From Sanderia malayensis (taxonomy: Eukaryota; Cnidaria; Scyphozoa; Semaeostomeae; Pelagiidae): a stretch of 64,000 nt of DNA. A model generated the notes under the pieces. It made no database searches. It was not told the DNA's origin and was given only the letters and a program-made list of their open reading frames with translations. Within the stretch, counting starts at the first letter, position 1; every line of letters starts with the position of its first letter. The position numbers and the translations under genes were made by a program. Location of the stretch: the NCBI GenBank assembly GCA_013076295.1, contig RQOL01000742.1, positions 1 to 64,000 on the forward strand, written 5' to 3'. Shown here piece after piece: positions 21,679-32,720 of the stretch.

Positions 21679-22485
21679 TCGTTCTTGATCTTTTTTTTTC
21701 ATTTTCATTTCTAAAGACTATAAAAAGGAAGGTAAGTTTGTGGCACAGAACCCATTATTACCGCAATATTATATAATTAATGTATTTCTTAATGTTAGAA
21801 GCCTCTTTAAATGTTTTGTGACTTTTTTGATTTCAACATAGGCCTATCAATCAATTATCTACTTGCACAAACTTTTTGAAAACATGGCTGAGGTTGCAGC
21901 CCAATTTTGACTCGCCAAAAATGGAGTTCTTTTTATTTTATGCTACAAATAAAGACCATGAAATATGTTTTATTACATTTGAACTCTCTTTGACAATAGT
22001 TGGTTTTGGCTTCAATCGTTTAAAACAAACCAAATTAGTTTTTCAACTATCGTGTCTTTGCTTGAAGAATTGTGTGAGAACTATATGATCTAACTGAACT
22101 CATTCATTTATGTACATCATAAAACTAATAATCTTACATTTGGATGGTATGTCAATGTTGCTTTCACTATTCAAATTTCTCAGTATAATCTAGATAATAC
22201 TTTTTGTGTCAATGCTTACCTGATTCAAATTGCCAGTAAAATTAAAATATGGCTAATGAACTACTCATGAACATTTATTGTTTATGCAATTGCTAAGAAG
22301 AAAATGGCTTTAAAAGTTTTCTAAATGAACCATGGGTTATTCGTCATAATGATCTATTACTTTTATTATAATTTTATAACAACTATTAAGACAAGTTATA
22401 TGGTGTTCAAATCATGATTCAATAAACTGGAAACTTTTTTACTTTATTGAGTTTTCAAAAATATTAAATACATTGTATTTTCGAT
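21679..22485. other. No gene seen
   Basis: This AT-rich stretch upstream of the NACHT relic probably was intron or flank of that gene. Only short frames without motifs are present. Confidence 0.5.
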
Positions 22486-22489
22486 TTAG

Positions 22490-23905
22490 GCACAGATGTG
22501 GAAGAGCACTTTCTGGTTGACATTCAAGATAGTAAGTCCAGCTCATCAAATTATTAGTATTATAATGTTGCAGTTGCATCAGAGACACAATTTCATCTTG
22601 AAACTAGGTACCTTCGAAGTATTGTGATGTTATATTGCATCACCCATTGTTCCTTTGAGTACCTGTGGCATGATAGTCGTTTTTATTTAGCTAAAAGCAA
22701 GTTCCAGTTTCAGAATTATTTGGTACAGCTACTAATCAGTTGACAAATTTCCTCCACACCTGCGGTTGACAACAATGCAGCAGAAAAGATTAACAACCTC
22801 GAAAAGCAAATGCAACTGGTCTTTGAAACTGTTCATTTCGCCATGAAAGCTCTTGTTGGCCGATCAATTCTTTAAAAGATCATGCTCAGACTATTGAAGT
22901 TGAGAGAATGTTCAATATGGTTCAGGATGATAACAAAAGCCAAATTATTTTTGTTGGTGGGAAGCCGGAATTGGCAAATCAGTTCTTGCAAAGCGACTTG
23001 CTTCGCAAGAACTGACTTGCCAATCAGTTCTTCCTTTTCTACATCATATGTAGAGACTTTAACAACTTTGTTTCTGAATGCACCAATGAACACAATAAAC
23101 CTGAAATAATCAATCACGACTATTTGAAGGAGAAATTCAGAAGCCTACCTGTCAAGAACGACGAAACTGCACTATTTCTAATTGATGGTGTGGATGAACT
23201 TCAAGAAGCCAAAAAAATGAATCAAACATTTATTGAAAAGTTTTCCGCATCAAAGTTTTGACTGTGGGGTCTTCCAAGGATTATAAGGATTATAATCCTC
23301 ACAGTCAACACTTTGTTGATGCAACCAAAGAGAGGTACCAACAGTTGGAAATCCTTGGACTTGATGATAATCAAATTCAGGAATATATTCTGAATTTTGA
23401 AAAATTATCAACAAACAAGACTGAGAATCAACAGGAAAATGTAGAAAGTATAGCAAATTTTGTCAAGAGCGTTTCAGAAAATATGCAAACATCTCAACTA
23501 TAATTTCAATCCCTCAATTTTTGAATACAATCTGCTCTACTTTCACTTGAACAAGAGAAGAAAATGTAAACACCAGTAAAACAGACTTTTATAGTTCGAC
23601 GCTATTCCGTTTGGCGAATCAGCACTTTGGATGGAGGAAGTCAGACGACAAAATATCAATTGTTGGATGGGAGAAGTTTTCTGATTATTCCCAGCAACCT
23701 TTGCAGCTTTGTAAACAAACATTCCATATCGGGAACAATTATTTTTAAAAGGACCGAATTCGAATGCACAGATGGGACCTTCATTCAAGGATTCTTGTTG
23801 GGGATGAGAACAAGTTTGGAGACGTTAGTCAATAGTTGTTTAACATTTATTGACTGGTGTCTTCAAATTTTTCGCTTCCATTCGCATACTTTGTCAGGTA
23901 AATAC
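22490..23905 (+). pseudogene. NACHT receptor paralogue, broken 5' part
   Basis: A short exon-like block (about 22490-22532, GTAAGT donor) is followed by a region that aligns by eye with the NACHT exon at 50666-52062. Matching blocks are NMVQDDNKSQIIFVGG (lead-in to the P-loop), FRSLPVKNDE, the Walker B block LFLIDGVDELQEA and YQQLEILGLDDNQIQEYI. The P-loop GKS is destroyed by a small inverted duplication, about 20 residues after Walker B are scrambled by another, and later parts contain stops and frame changes. It cannot encode a working NTPase. Downstream pieces of the same gene lie beyond the BEL element at 30421-31136. Confidence 0.85.
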
Positions 23906-24005
23906 TAAGCCAAGGTATAGAAAACATGTTATAGCCGCAAAATCGATATACAGCCAGTGATGTATGCATCTACATCAAGCAAAGATGAAGAAAATGACAG
24001 CATAG

Positions 24006-24393
24006 TGTGGTGAATTAGGCTAGAATTCCCACAATATTAAGAACGAAATTTGTCCTGGATATCACGAAAGACGAAAGTAACCAAAGTTATTGGTTAGGCT
24101 GCTGAAACGGTTGAGAAAAGGGAGTCACAAATTCACTGAAGTTTGTAACAACAGAACAAATTATAGATTAAATAAACTCAACAAGAAAATAATCACTTAG
24201 CTGTATTTCTAGAGTTATGTTGCAGTCACGATCTCGAGTCTCACAGTCACATCACATCACGAAAGTTCTCTTGATATTTTTCAGACAGTTAAAATCGCAA
24301 AATCAAAAAATCCTTTTTCACGCTCTTCGAATTTCACTGCGGTCAAAGTCACGTGACGTTTGCCAACAACACAGGGGACGGGGGTTTCCGACA
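24006..24393 (-). repeat. BEL/Pao 3' LTR
   Basis: A 388-bp direct repeat of 29825-30212; it is the 3' LTR because the element reads on the minus strand. Confidence 0.95.
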
Positions 24394-24450
24394 CTCTCCC
24401 CCTATTTGGCACATAAAGTGTCAAATATGTAACTGTGAGTTGTTCTTCGA

Positions 24451-27400
24451 TCAAAAGTCGTTTTCTTCTTCATACTGAAACGTTTCGGTTACGTTGTTAG
24501 TTGCATCGGTAAACGCTCTCCTTTTCGGACGAAACTCTTGTGCTTTCGCGTTTAAATCGGTACTCTCTGGTGTCACCGGCTTGTTACACTTCAATTCTAG
24601 TGGGTACAGAAACTGGACTGGTCTGTCAATAAATGACTTGCCTGCTCTCAGCTTAACCGCGCGTACCACATTGTCTCTGCCTTGAATGAGCTTGTCGACT
24701 ATCCCTATCTTCCAATTTGCACGGTTTTTCTCCTCTCCTTTCACTAGAACTACATCTCCTTCACGTAACTGGGTCTCTGTTCCGGAGCAAAGAGCATTAT
24801 GTCGTTCCCTGAGAGCTCTGATATATTCTGTGTGCCATCTGTTCCAAAGTGCTCGCTTACACTTTTCCAAATATTTAGCCCTTCGTCTCAGATCTCCACT
24901 CTCAACTTCAGACGCATCTTCATCTAGCAAATAATTGTGCTTTCCGAATATGAGAATGTTCGGTGTGAGAGTTGGTAACTCTACATCATCTTCACAGTAA
25001 GTTAGGGGTCTGTTGTTCATCACTACTTGAATGTCAAGAAGCGTTTCTTGCAGCTCATTGAACGAAAGCTTTGCTGATCCGATTGATTTGTAGAGTGCTG
25101 TCTTAACAATGCTGATCATCCTCTCAAACATTCCACCCCACCAACTTGCGCGACTCAGGTTGAATTGCCACCTTATCTCTTGTTTTGCAAGGTATTCATG
25201 CATGATTTCACTCTTTCTAACTCTAGCAATCCACTTCGATGCAGCGACAAATGTACTGCCATTATCGGAAATGATCTTTGAAGGTCTTCCTCTCGCTGCT
25301 ATGTAGCGCTTGAAGCTCATAAGGAATTGCTCACATGTAGCGTTAGGCAACAACTCCACGTGTATGCCACGAGTCAAAGCACACGTATACAAGATGATAT
25401 ACGCTTTTCCATCAGCTTTCCCTTTTGTTTTAATCTTGATTGGACCAGCAAAATCTACTCCGATAACATCAAATGGTATGCTGCCCTCTGTTCTCTCACG
25501 AGGGAGATTTCCTTGTGGGGGTATTGGTACGGCTGTCACTTGGAATCTTTTACAGCCGTGGCAAGACTTTCTGATCCTTTTAACCACGCTTCGTAGTTTA
25601 GGCACCCAGTAACTTTCACGAAATTTAGCCATCGTTAGCGATACTCCCCCATGTAAGGTCAGCCGGTGGTAATGTTCGACTAGCTTCTCTGTGATTGTAT
25701 GCTTGAACGGAAGATATTTGGGATAAATACCTTGTAACCGGCCTCTGCATTCGTATATTCCATTCTCGTTTTTCACCAAGTTTAAGTTCTGGCTGTCTCT
25801 CTCAAACTGACTGGTTTCTTCTGCATCCGTCTGAGCTCTCCGGATCATAAAATCAGCTTGCTCCTGAATCTCTGCTGTCGATAACGGTCCCTGTGCTTTC
25901 TTGGATTCCCTACAATTCTTCACGAATCTGTGGATCCATGCTAAAATCTTGATCGTTCTCCACCATCCCTTTCTCTCTAATAGACTATCGATTTCATCCA
26001 GTTTTCTTTCGATAGCAACTTGCATTATCTCCTTGATCATTTGTTTCTCTGAATCCGCTTCTTCGTTAGACTCAGCGACGATCATCTCCGGCCATTTTTC
26101 TGGTGTTGCTAACCATTCTGGGCCTTTCATCCATACCTGGTTTCCCTGTATCCGATTTTCGACTCTGCTCCCTATATCCGCTGGATTGTCTTCCGTAGGA
26201 ACATATCTCCAGGTAAAATTCTTCTCGTTAATCTTCTTCACTCTGTTAGACACGAACTGTTTATATTTTCCTCTCTCTTGAAGCCAATATAGACAGACTG
26301 TTGAATCTGTCCAGGCGTAGATTTCCTGCACTTTAAATTGGGACAGTGCTTCAATTGTGTTATGCAATAGATTGCTTGTCATATGACAAGCAACAAGTTC
26401 TAGTCTCGGAATTGACAAGTCGCGTTTTGCAAGCCTGGACTTTGCTACCAGTAAACCTTGATTGACGTTTTGTTCTTGGTGCGTAACTGCATAAATACTA
26501 GCGCAGCAACCTGCGGAACTAGCATCTGCGAATCCGTGAAGTATTATGGCTGTAACAGGCTCTTTTCTCGGCAGAATACACCTGGGAAAGGACGTCTCCG
26601 AAGGTAAGCTCTTTATCCACTTTTCCCATCGTTTCTTTATGTCGGGTGGAAGCTCTACATCCCAAGCAAGTTTCCTCTCACAAATGTCGCGAAAAATCAC
26701 TTTAGCTGTCAGTAAAGCAGGCGAGACGATGCCCATGGGGTCATAAATCTTTGCCATTGTGCGTAAAACTATACGCTTGGTTGCCTCGGATTCACTAGCT
26801 GGAAAGATTACCGCAAGTTCATCATTAGCTTTATCCCATTTTATTCCCAACAGCTTGGTTTCTGAACCACTGGTACCGAGACTTTCTTTTGCAAAGGTTG
26901 CTTCACCATCCACGACTGATCCTCCATCTAATTCACTTTCGTTGGAATGCCACTTATGTAGCTCAAACCCACCAGCTTTGAAAACTTTCACCGTCACCTC
27001 TTTAAGCTCTTCCACTTCCGCTACATTACTTCCTCCTAGATTCACGTCATCTACATAAATGCCTTCTTGGATTTCTCTGATGCATTCTGGGTATAGATCT
27101 CTGAACTTTTCTAAGTGTTGCTCTAATGTTCCCCCAAGCAAGAATGGGCTGGGGCCTAACCCAAACAGAGCTCTGGTTACTCTGTAAACAATTGCTTTCT
27201 TACTCTCTAAGCTTTCCATCCAAAAGAATCTGAGAACATCTCTTTCTTTCTGCCTTATGAAGATTTGTAGGAAAGCCTGCTTGATGTCTCCAGCTAACAG
27301 CACAGGCTTGAATCTTGCTCGAAGAAGTATGTCCAGTATCTTTCGCTGCAACGGAGGGCCTATATCCAAGCACTCGTTTAATGAAGGACTGTTTGTGTTT

Positions 27401-29754
27401 GCCTTGGCAGACGCATCGTAAACGATGCGGACTTTCGTTGATTGAGCACTCTCCCTCACTACAGGCTTATGAGGAATGTAGTGGAGGGGGCCTTCTGCTA
27501 TCTCTGGTGCTTTTTCGACAATGCCTTCCTTTAACTGTTGCTCGATTATGTTATTGTAGGTCTCAAGAAGGTTTGGTTCTTTCTCCAAACGTCGAACTAA
27601 TGAGTTGAATCTTGATTTCGCCACTGTTTCATTGGTAGGGAGTGGCTGATGTTTTGCTTTCCAGGGGAGGGACGTCTCATATCTCCCGTCATCTCTTTGC
27701 ACAAGCTGCTCTTTAAATTCCTGATATACACTTTGCTGATCACCATCACGTCTGTCCTCTACACCCAAAACATCTAGGCTACACATCTGCATAAAATCAT
27801 CATGTGATGTTCTTGTCAACATCAGAGCTGAGTGTGATTCTTCTCTTCCCGGGGACATGATAGCCCAGCCCAGGGCTGTCTTCTCCGCAATTGGCTGTCC
27901 AGTTTTTCCAACTCTTGGAGATGCTGTTGTTTTGATTAGGGAGTAATTACTTGCCCCCAAAATCATGTGTACTGGCAACATATCCTTAGTATCATCATCT
28001 TCCATGCTTATCCCATTCAAATGTGTATTGGCTTTAATGACCTCTGAATATCTTGGATTGGGCAATGTAAGTAAAACTTTCCTCTCAACACCATTTACTT
28101 CTGATTTCAAATTGAACTTCTTTGTCACGCTACTAATCTCAACTTCATAAACGTTTATGTCTTTATCTGACGTTCCTAACAATGTCTCAATTGTTTTTCG
28201 GTCTTTTCTGACTGGAGTCTTGTTTATCAACTCTACCAGTGTTGAAGATAGGTAATTGCTGCTTGAACCGGTATCAAGAAGTGCTCTGCATTTGATCCCC
28301 TCAACTAGAACAACAACAACTGGATGTATCACGTGCTTTTCATTTTCACTAGTTGACGTCATGCCTGGCTCTTTTTGCTTTTTATCACAGATGGAAGTGT
28401 GATGCCTCTTTTGACAAATTTGGCAATTCCCTTTGCTCCTGCATTCACTCGCCCTATGTTTATCACCTGTACAGTTAAAACATAGTTTTTTGGTGCTTAA
28501 AATCTTCCTTCTTTCTTCTACTGTATTCACCGTCTGACAATCGGAAGACTTATGCTCTGCTTTATCACAGAATACGCACAATTTTGCTTTTGACTGATCT
28601 CTTGTAGCAAACATTTTCTCTCTTCTGAAATCTTTTGCTTGTTTAAAGTCTCTCTCACCTATGTTTAATGGATTTCTGTCGATCCAATCTCTGAGGGCTT
28701 CGAGTAGCTCTTGAAAACCCCACTTTTTCCAGTTTTGATCTGTTCTGGTTATGTCTGCTCGGATTCCTTCTAATTTGTCTAATGTCATGCGCACATTCCC
28801 AGTCACAGTTTCCAATTTCCCGAGGGTATCTAATGCCTGAACATGACACAGCAGTTGGTCATAGAAATCATGTATTTTTGGCCTAGATGTTCCATGAATT
28901 GTAGGAAGTGAAAAGATCTGTTGTATGTGAGCATTTACGACTTCAGAGGTATCACCATATCTTTCCTGCAGCATTGTTTTTGCCCTTTTGTAACCCTCAC
29001 TGTCAACTGGAAGCTTCTCAATTGTAGCTCTAACTTTCTGATTTACAAATTCTTTTAAGTAAGAAAACTTTGCTTCGTCAGACATGGGTGCTTCATCAAT
29101 CTGTGTCTGAAAAAGGCTCCAAAATCTAACCCAATCTAAATGATTTCCTTGGAATCTTGAAATTTGTAAATCGGGAAGCTTTGTTTGCACACGTCTTGTC
29201 TCAGACAATTTTAATTTTTCTGTCTCGAGTTCCAGGGCAAATCTCTTTTGTCTTTCCTGTTTTGCCTCTTCAGCCTCGTCTTCCTCCTGCCTCAGCCTTG
29301 CTTTCATTCTGGCTTGGAACTGTAGTTGCTCTGAATCTTGTTTCTCTTTAATTTCCTGTTCGATAGTTGTCAAAGCTGTGTCAATATATTCCAAAGAATT
29401 TTCATAGGGTTCCAACCCCTCCGTCGCTTCTTTGGTCCACTCATCTATCACTTCCTCACCCTCTTCTAGGTCTATAAACAACCCTTGAATCTCCTGAATC
29501 AAGTCTAGACACATGTCTAATTTTTCCCTTATTAATTTTCGTTGCCGTTGCAATTGTTCTTTTTTGTTTTCATTTAATATTTTAGCAGTACTTTTATCGT
29601 AATACGCTAATTTCCTGAGTAAAGATTGCAAAGAAGATTTCAATGTTGACATTTTGGATGCGTCCATATTTGTGTCAACTTCAGCAGGGGGCCTAACCAC
29701 AAGTGTCTCAAGTTCTTTGGTTTTTCCTCTGGTATTTGCCATGTTCACAATCAA
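24451..29754 (-). CDS. BEL/Pao gag-pol polyprotein
   Basis: One frame of 1767 codons; the likely start is the second Met (MANTRGKTKE). In order: a coiled-coil-rich DUF1759 gag; three CCHC-like knuckles (CVFCDKAEHKSSDC about residue 390, CFNCTGDKHRASEC about 425, CQICQKRHHTSIC about 442); aspartic protease with LLDTGSSS (about 490); reverse transcriptase with the YVDD box (about 900); RNase H (HGFADASSAG, about 1072); an HHCC integrase finger (HGG..CHGC, about 1363-1395); an integrase core with GVDFAGP, SDNGST and the Glu in WWGGMFERM; and a C-terminal DUF5641 domain (EGDVVLVKGE). The order protease-RT-RNaseH-integrase and the Pao-type signatures fix the family. No frame break or missing catalytic residue was noticed. 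No envelope frame follows. Confidence 0.97.
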   Translation of the reverse strand: MIVNMANTRGKTKELETLVVRPPAEVDTNMDASKMSTLKSSLQSLLRKLAYYDKSTAKILNENKKEQLQRQRKLIREKLDMCLDLIQEIQGLFIDLEEGEEVIDEWTKEATEGLEPYENSLEYIDTALTTIEQEIKEKQDSEQLQFQARMKARLRQEEDEAEEAKQERQKRFALELETEKLKLSETRRVQTKLPDLQISRFQGNHLDWVRFWSLFQTQIDEAPMSDEAKFSYLKEFVNQKVRATIEKLPVDSEGYKRAKTMLQERYGDTSEVVNAHIQQIFSLPTIHGTSRPKIHDFYDQLLCHVQALDTLGKLETVTGNVRMTLDKLEGIRADITRTDQNWKKWGFQELLEALRDWIDRNPLNIGERDFKQAKDFRREKMFATRDQSKAKLCVFCDKAEHKSSDCQTVNTVEERRKILSTKKLCFNCTGDKHRASECRSKGNCQICQKRHHTSICDKKQKEPGMTSTSENEKHVIHPVVVVLVEGIKCRALLDTGSSSNYLSSTLVELINKTPVRKDRKTIETLLGTSDKDINVYEVEISSVTKKFNLKSEVNGVERKVLLTLPNPRYSEVIKANTHLNGISMEDDDTKDMLPVHMILGASNYSLIKTTASPRVGKTGQPIAEKTALGWAIMSPGREESHSALMLTRTSHDDFMQMCSLDVLGVEDRRDGDQQSVYQEFKEQLVQRDDGRYETSLPWKAKHQPLPTNETVAKSRFNSLVRRLEKEPNLLETYNNIIEQQLKEGIVEKAPEIAEGPLHYIPHKPVVRESAQSTKVRIVYDASAKANTNSPSLNECLDIGPPLQRKILDILLRARFKPVLLAGDIKQAFLQIFIRQKERDVLRFFWMESLESKKAIVYRVTRALFGLGPSPFLLGGTLEQHLEKFRDLYPECIREIQEGIYVDDVNLGGSNVAEVEELKEVTVKVFKAGGFELHKWHSNESELDGGSVVDGEATFAKESLGTSGSETKLLGIKWDKANDELAVIFPASESEATKRIVLRTMAKIYDPMGIVSPALLTAKVIFRDICERKLAWDVELPPDIKKRWEKWIKSLPSETSFPRCILPRKEPVTAIILHGFADASSAGCCASIYAVTHQEQNVNQGLLVAKSRLAKRDLSIPRLELVACHMTSNLLHNTIEALSQFKVQEIYAWTDSTVCLYWLQERGKYKQFVSNRVKKINEKNFTWRYVPTEDNPADIGSRVENRIQGNQVWMKGPEWLATPEKWPEMIVAESNEEADSEKQMIKEIMQVAIERKLDEIDSLLERKGWWRTIKILAWIHRFVKNCRESKKAQGPLSTAEIQEQADFMIRRAQTDAEETSQFERDSQNLNLVKNENGIYECRGRLQGIYPKYLPFKHTITEKLVEHYHRLTLHGGVSLTMAKFRESYWVPKLRSVVKRIRKSCHGCKRFQVTAVPIPPQGNLPRERTEGSIPFDVIGVDFAGPIKIKTKGKADGKAYIILYTCALTRGIHVELLPNATCEQFLMSFKRYIAARGRPSKIISDNGSTFVAASKWIARVRKSEIMHEYLAKQEIRWQFNLSRASWWGGMFERMISIVKTALYKSIGSAKLSFNELQETLLDIQVVMNNRPLTYCEDDVELPTLTPNILIFGKHNYLLDEDASEVESGDLRRRAKYLEKCKRALWNRWHTEYIRALRERHNALCSGTETQLREGDVVLVKGEEKNRANWKIGIVDKLIQGRDNVVRAVKLRAGKSFIDRPVQFLYPLELKCNKPVTPESTDLNAKAQEFRPKRRAFTDATNNVTETFQYEEENDF

Positions 29755-29803
29755 AATTTCATTCCTAAACTTGAAAGTTTGTTTTCAAAATCTCAATCTC
29801 GAA

Positions 29804-29821
29804 GTCCCGTCGGAGGTGCCA
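29804..29821 (-). promoter_or_regulatory. BEL/Pao primer-binding site
   Basis: TGGCACCTCCGACGGGAC begins with the TGG expected to pair with a tRNA 3' CCA end, three bases inside the 5' LTR. I could not decide which tRNA it matches. Confidence 0.7.
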
Positions 29822-29824
29822 CTT

Positions 29825-30212
29825 TGTGGTGAATTAGGCTAGAATTCCCACAATATTAAGAACGAAATTTGTCCTGGATATCACGAAAGACGAAAGTAAC
29901 CAAAGTTATTGGTTAGGCTGCTGAAACGGTTGAGAAAAGGGAGTCACAAATTCACTGAAGTTTGTAACAACAGAACAAATCATAGATTAAATAAACTCAA
30001 CAAGAAAATAATCACTTAGCTGTATTTCTAGAGTTATGTTGCAGTCACGATCTCGAGTCTCACAGTCACATCACATCACGAAAGTTCTCTTGATATTTTT
30101 CAGACAGTTAAAATCGCAAAATCAAAAAATCCTTTTTCACGCTCTTCGAATTTCACTGCGGTCAAAGTCACGTGACGTTTGCCAACAACACAGGGGACGG
30201 GGGTTTCCGACA
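29825..30212 (-). repeat. BEL/Pao 5' LTR
   Basis: A 388-bp LTR, nearly identical to 24006-24393, carrying the presumed promoter for the minus-strand element. Confidence 0.95.
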
Positions 30213-30420
30213 ATAGCTTTAATTGGTGATTATTGAACTTATTAGTCTCAGTGATATTGATAAAAAATTAAATGTTTTATAAGAAAGATAATTATTTTTT
30301 GCCTACAATATCTTGAGAAAATGCTCGAAGCAACCATTAAGTAATTGAATAGTTTTCTCCGCAGCTATACGATGCCTCTGCGTTGTTTTATTTGAATCAC
30401 TTTCTCTATGATCATCATAC

Positions 30421-31136
30421 AGAAATTGATTGAAATGAAACAACGCAGTTTTAAGAAGATGAGCTTATCTCGATGTCCATTGGTGAATCCTGATTTGATG
30501 AGGAAGGTAAGAACATTATTATTTGTATTGTTTCTGTCTATTTGATATATATGGATTAATATTGCCATTGACCCAAAACGAAGTAGGAGAAATTCCCTAA
30601 TTACCTTCGCCTATTATGAGAAAGGGCGAGGCAGGAATTGGATTTTACGTAAATGGTTTGAAGTAGAAGCAGAAGGATATACTTTCTTACTTACGCTATC
30701 TTAACATCGACTGGGTTGTGTTTAAAAACATAGTTGAGTCACCAAAACATCACTTACTGTTCAGATGTTGGCTGTCGCAATTGCAGGGTTCCTTTTCTCT
30801 CTTGCTCAACCAGTGCGAACTCACCACCAACAACAATAACATCAATATCGATTGATGTCAACAGAACAAAGGCAATGGAATTGAAAGAATTGTCAATGAA
30901 TGGTATGAAAATCGACCAATCAGAATTAAGCTCAGTCGCCAATTTATTTTAATTGGCGGAATGGGTTGTGTTGATTGATGTTCAGATTCGTGCGAAGGAC
31001 TTTGGAGGGATCATGGAGAAGCTGATTGAAATGAAGCAATGCTGGCTGAAGAAGATGTTTTCATCTCCTTCAACCTGCGTTGCTTCATTTCATTGTTAAT
31101 GTATGTCCATTTGTGAATCCTGATTTGACCAGGAAG
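30421..31136 (+). pseudogene. NACHT receptor paralogue, broken 3' part
   Basis: Two blocks resemble the exon at 57591-58319. Block 30421-30506 reads EMKQRSFKKM then CPLVNPDLMRK and ends at a GTAAG donor. Block 30731-31136 matches the middle of that exon at DNA level (from the CACCAAAACATCACTTA region to the Asn-Gln-Ser stretch), then repeats the EMKQ..CP.VNPDL.RK ending with a GTGAG donor. Stops interrupt both. The doubled ending means the 3' exon was duplicated before or during decay. With 22490-23905 these are the remains of one receptor gene split by the BEL element. Confidence 0.75.
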
Positions 31137-32414
31137 GTGAGAACATAATTATTTTTATTGTTTCTGTCTACTTCATATATATCTGGATTAATATTACCAG
31201 GCCGTTAATTAACATTTATCAACTAATTACACTGTCAACTTGTGCTATGAAATCTTGATGAATAAAATCGAAACTTTTTATCAGAGTTAATGTGGAAAAA
31301 ATCATTCATTCCTGGTCATTTGCACAAAGTGCTAACGGGTTGACAAGAATCGGATCCATGATCCTGCAGTTATACGCATGAGGTTGGAATCTCCAATATT
31401 GTTGTCAATTGACAGTTTTTTATCTCCCCTCCTTTGAGGTATTTAATCATATGGACCATATGTGGATTAATCATTTTTTTGGGGTAGCAAGAATTTTATA
31501 CCACCTAACGTTTGCATTCACAAAAGTTTTATATTATGTTATGAATACAATTGGCTAAATTGCTTTAATGTCATTTTCTCACACTTTAGTTAGTTTCTGA
31601 GAAAATTGTGCAGCATTTTAGATTGCAATTTCCTTTTCAGGGCAATTTACATTAATTTAATGACAATTAGCGAAATGTAATTAAAAAATAACAATTATTT
31701 TTTTATATAGATGAATGACATTCACTTGTCAAGAAACTAACAGACAGTGAATACTGTTACAAAGGCTTGTACATCGTGGTGGAGATTTTCATAAAAATTG
31801 CCAGAGATGTAAATTGAACAAAAAGTTTCCAACAACAAAGCCTGGATCTCCTATTCCTATCAGAACACTCCCCCCCCCCCCATTCCAATGCTACAGTTTG
31901 ACTTGATTGATATGGCTCTGTCAAAGTACAGTGAATTTATGAAATCAAACAGATGACAATTTCGATATTTCCTGGCAGTGAAATGCTGTTTTTCAGGAAT
32001 TTTGTTGGCTATTTCCTATCAAAAGCAAACATGCGTGACATATTGTGGTTGCTAAAAGTTTCCTATTTGAGGAAGAAGGTAATTTTTTGTTACATTTTTG
32101 TCAAACCGAAACCTAAATTGTAAATCGAAAACCCAAAACCCGGAAAATATTACTCCATTGAGCACTGAAGAATCCCATTTCAAACTGTGCATTTTTCTTT
32201 GAGGAAAACTTAAATCCTTTCTTGGGTCACCCAGTATACCATAATTATTCAATGGAACGTCACGGCGCTCTTAATTTTATGTCTTTAGATGCAGCGCTGC
32301 TTCGGGGATGGCACTCTTTAAAAAATCTGTCATTTGTGAACGATGTTGCTAATAGTTTTGTAATGACTGATATTTAAAAGAAGTAATAATATTGTTTTGC
32401 TGTTATTTTTATAG
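31137..32414. other. No gene seen
   Basis: AT-rich sequence with a poly-C tract near 31868 and no recognisable frame. Confidence 0.5.
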
Positions 32415-32720
32415 GGTTTCCTGAAATTTGGCAATCAGACCATGGATCTGAATTTATTGCAGAAACAGCCAAGATGCTATACCAGAGTAACGATGTTAAA
32501 GCAAAGCATGGTCCCCGCTGTCATCCACCATCTCAAGGGCAAATTGAGAAATTAAACAAACAAGTAAAAAACATCTAGCAAGACATCTTTTTAAAAAAGC
32601 CGCAAGTTCAGGCACGCTTGTGGCCATGCATGCTCCCAGGTATTGCAAGCATCATTAACAATTCATTGCATGCTACCATTGATGATATTCTGTTCCAGTT
32701 TACCATGGACGAGGAACAAT
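32415..32720 (+). pseudogene. Retroviral-type integrase core fragment
   Basis: After an acceptor (TTTTTATAG) the frame reads PEIWQSDHGSEF (second catalytic Asp; the usual Asn is His) and HPPSQGQIEKLNKQ (catalytic Glu). Then comes a stop at 32577-32579 and, in the same frame, LWPCMLPGIASIINNSLH. This is the rve integrase fold as carried by Gypsy/Ginger-like elements and host-captured integrases. The first Asp and the zinc finger are missing. It is a relic. Confidence 0.7.

Larger units (their letters stand above)
24006..30212 (-). mobile_element. Full-length BEL/Pao LTR retrotransposon
   Basis: The two 388-bp LTRs (24006-24393 and 29825-30212) begin TGTCGG and end CACCACA on the minus strand, and by eye differ at about one base. 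The flanks share ATAG (24002-24005 and 30213-30216). A primer-binding site (TGGCACCTCCGACGGGAC, 29821-29804) lies three bases inside the 5' LTR, and a purine tract is next to the 3' LTR (24394-24403). One uninterrupted gag-pol frame fills the interior. The element is young and structurally complete. It has inserted between parts of a broken NACHT receptor gene. Confidence 0.96.
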
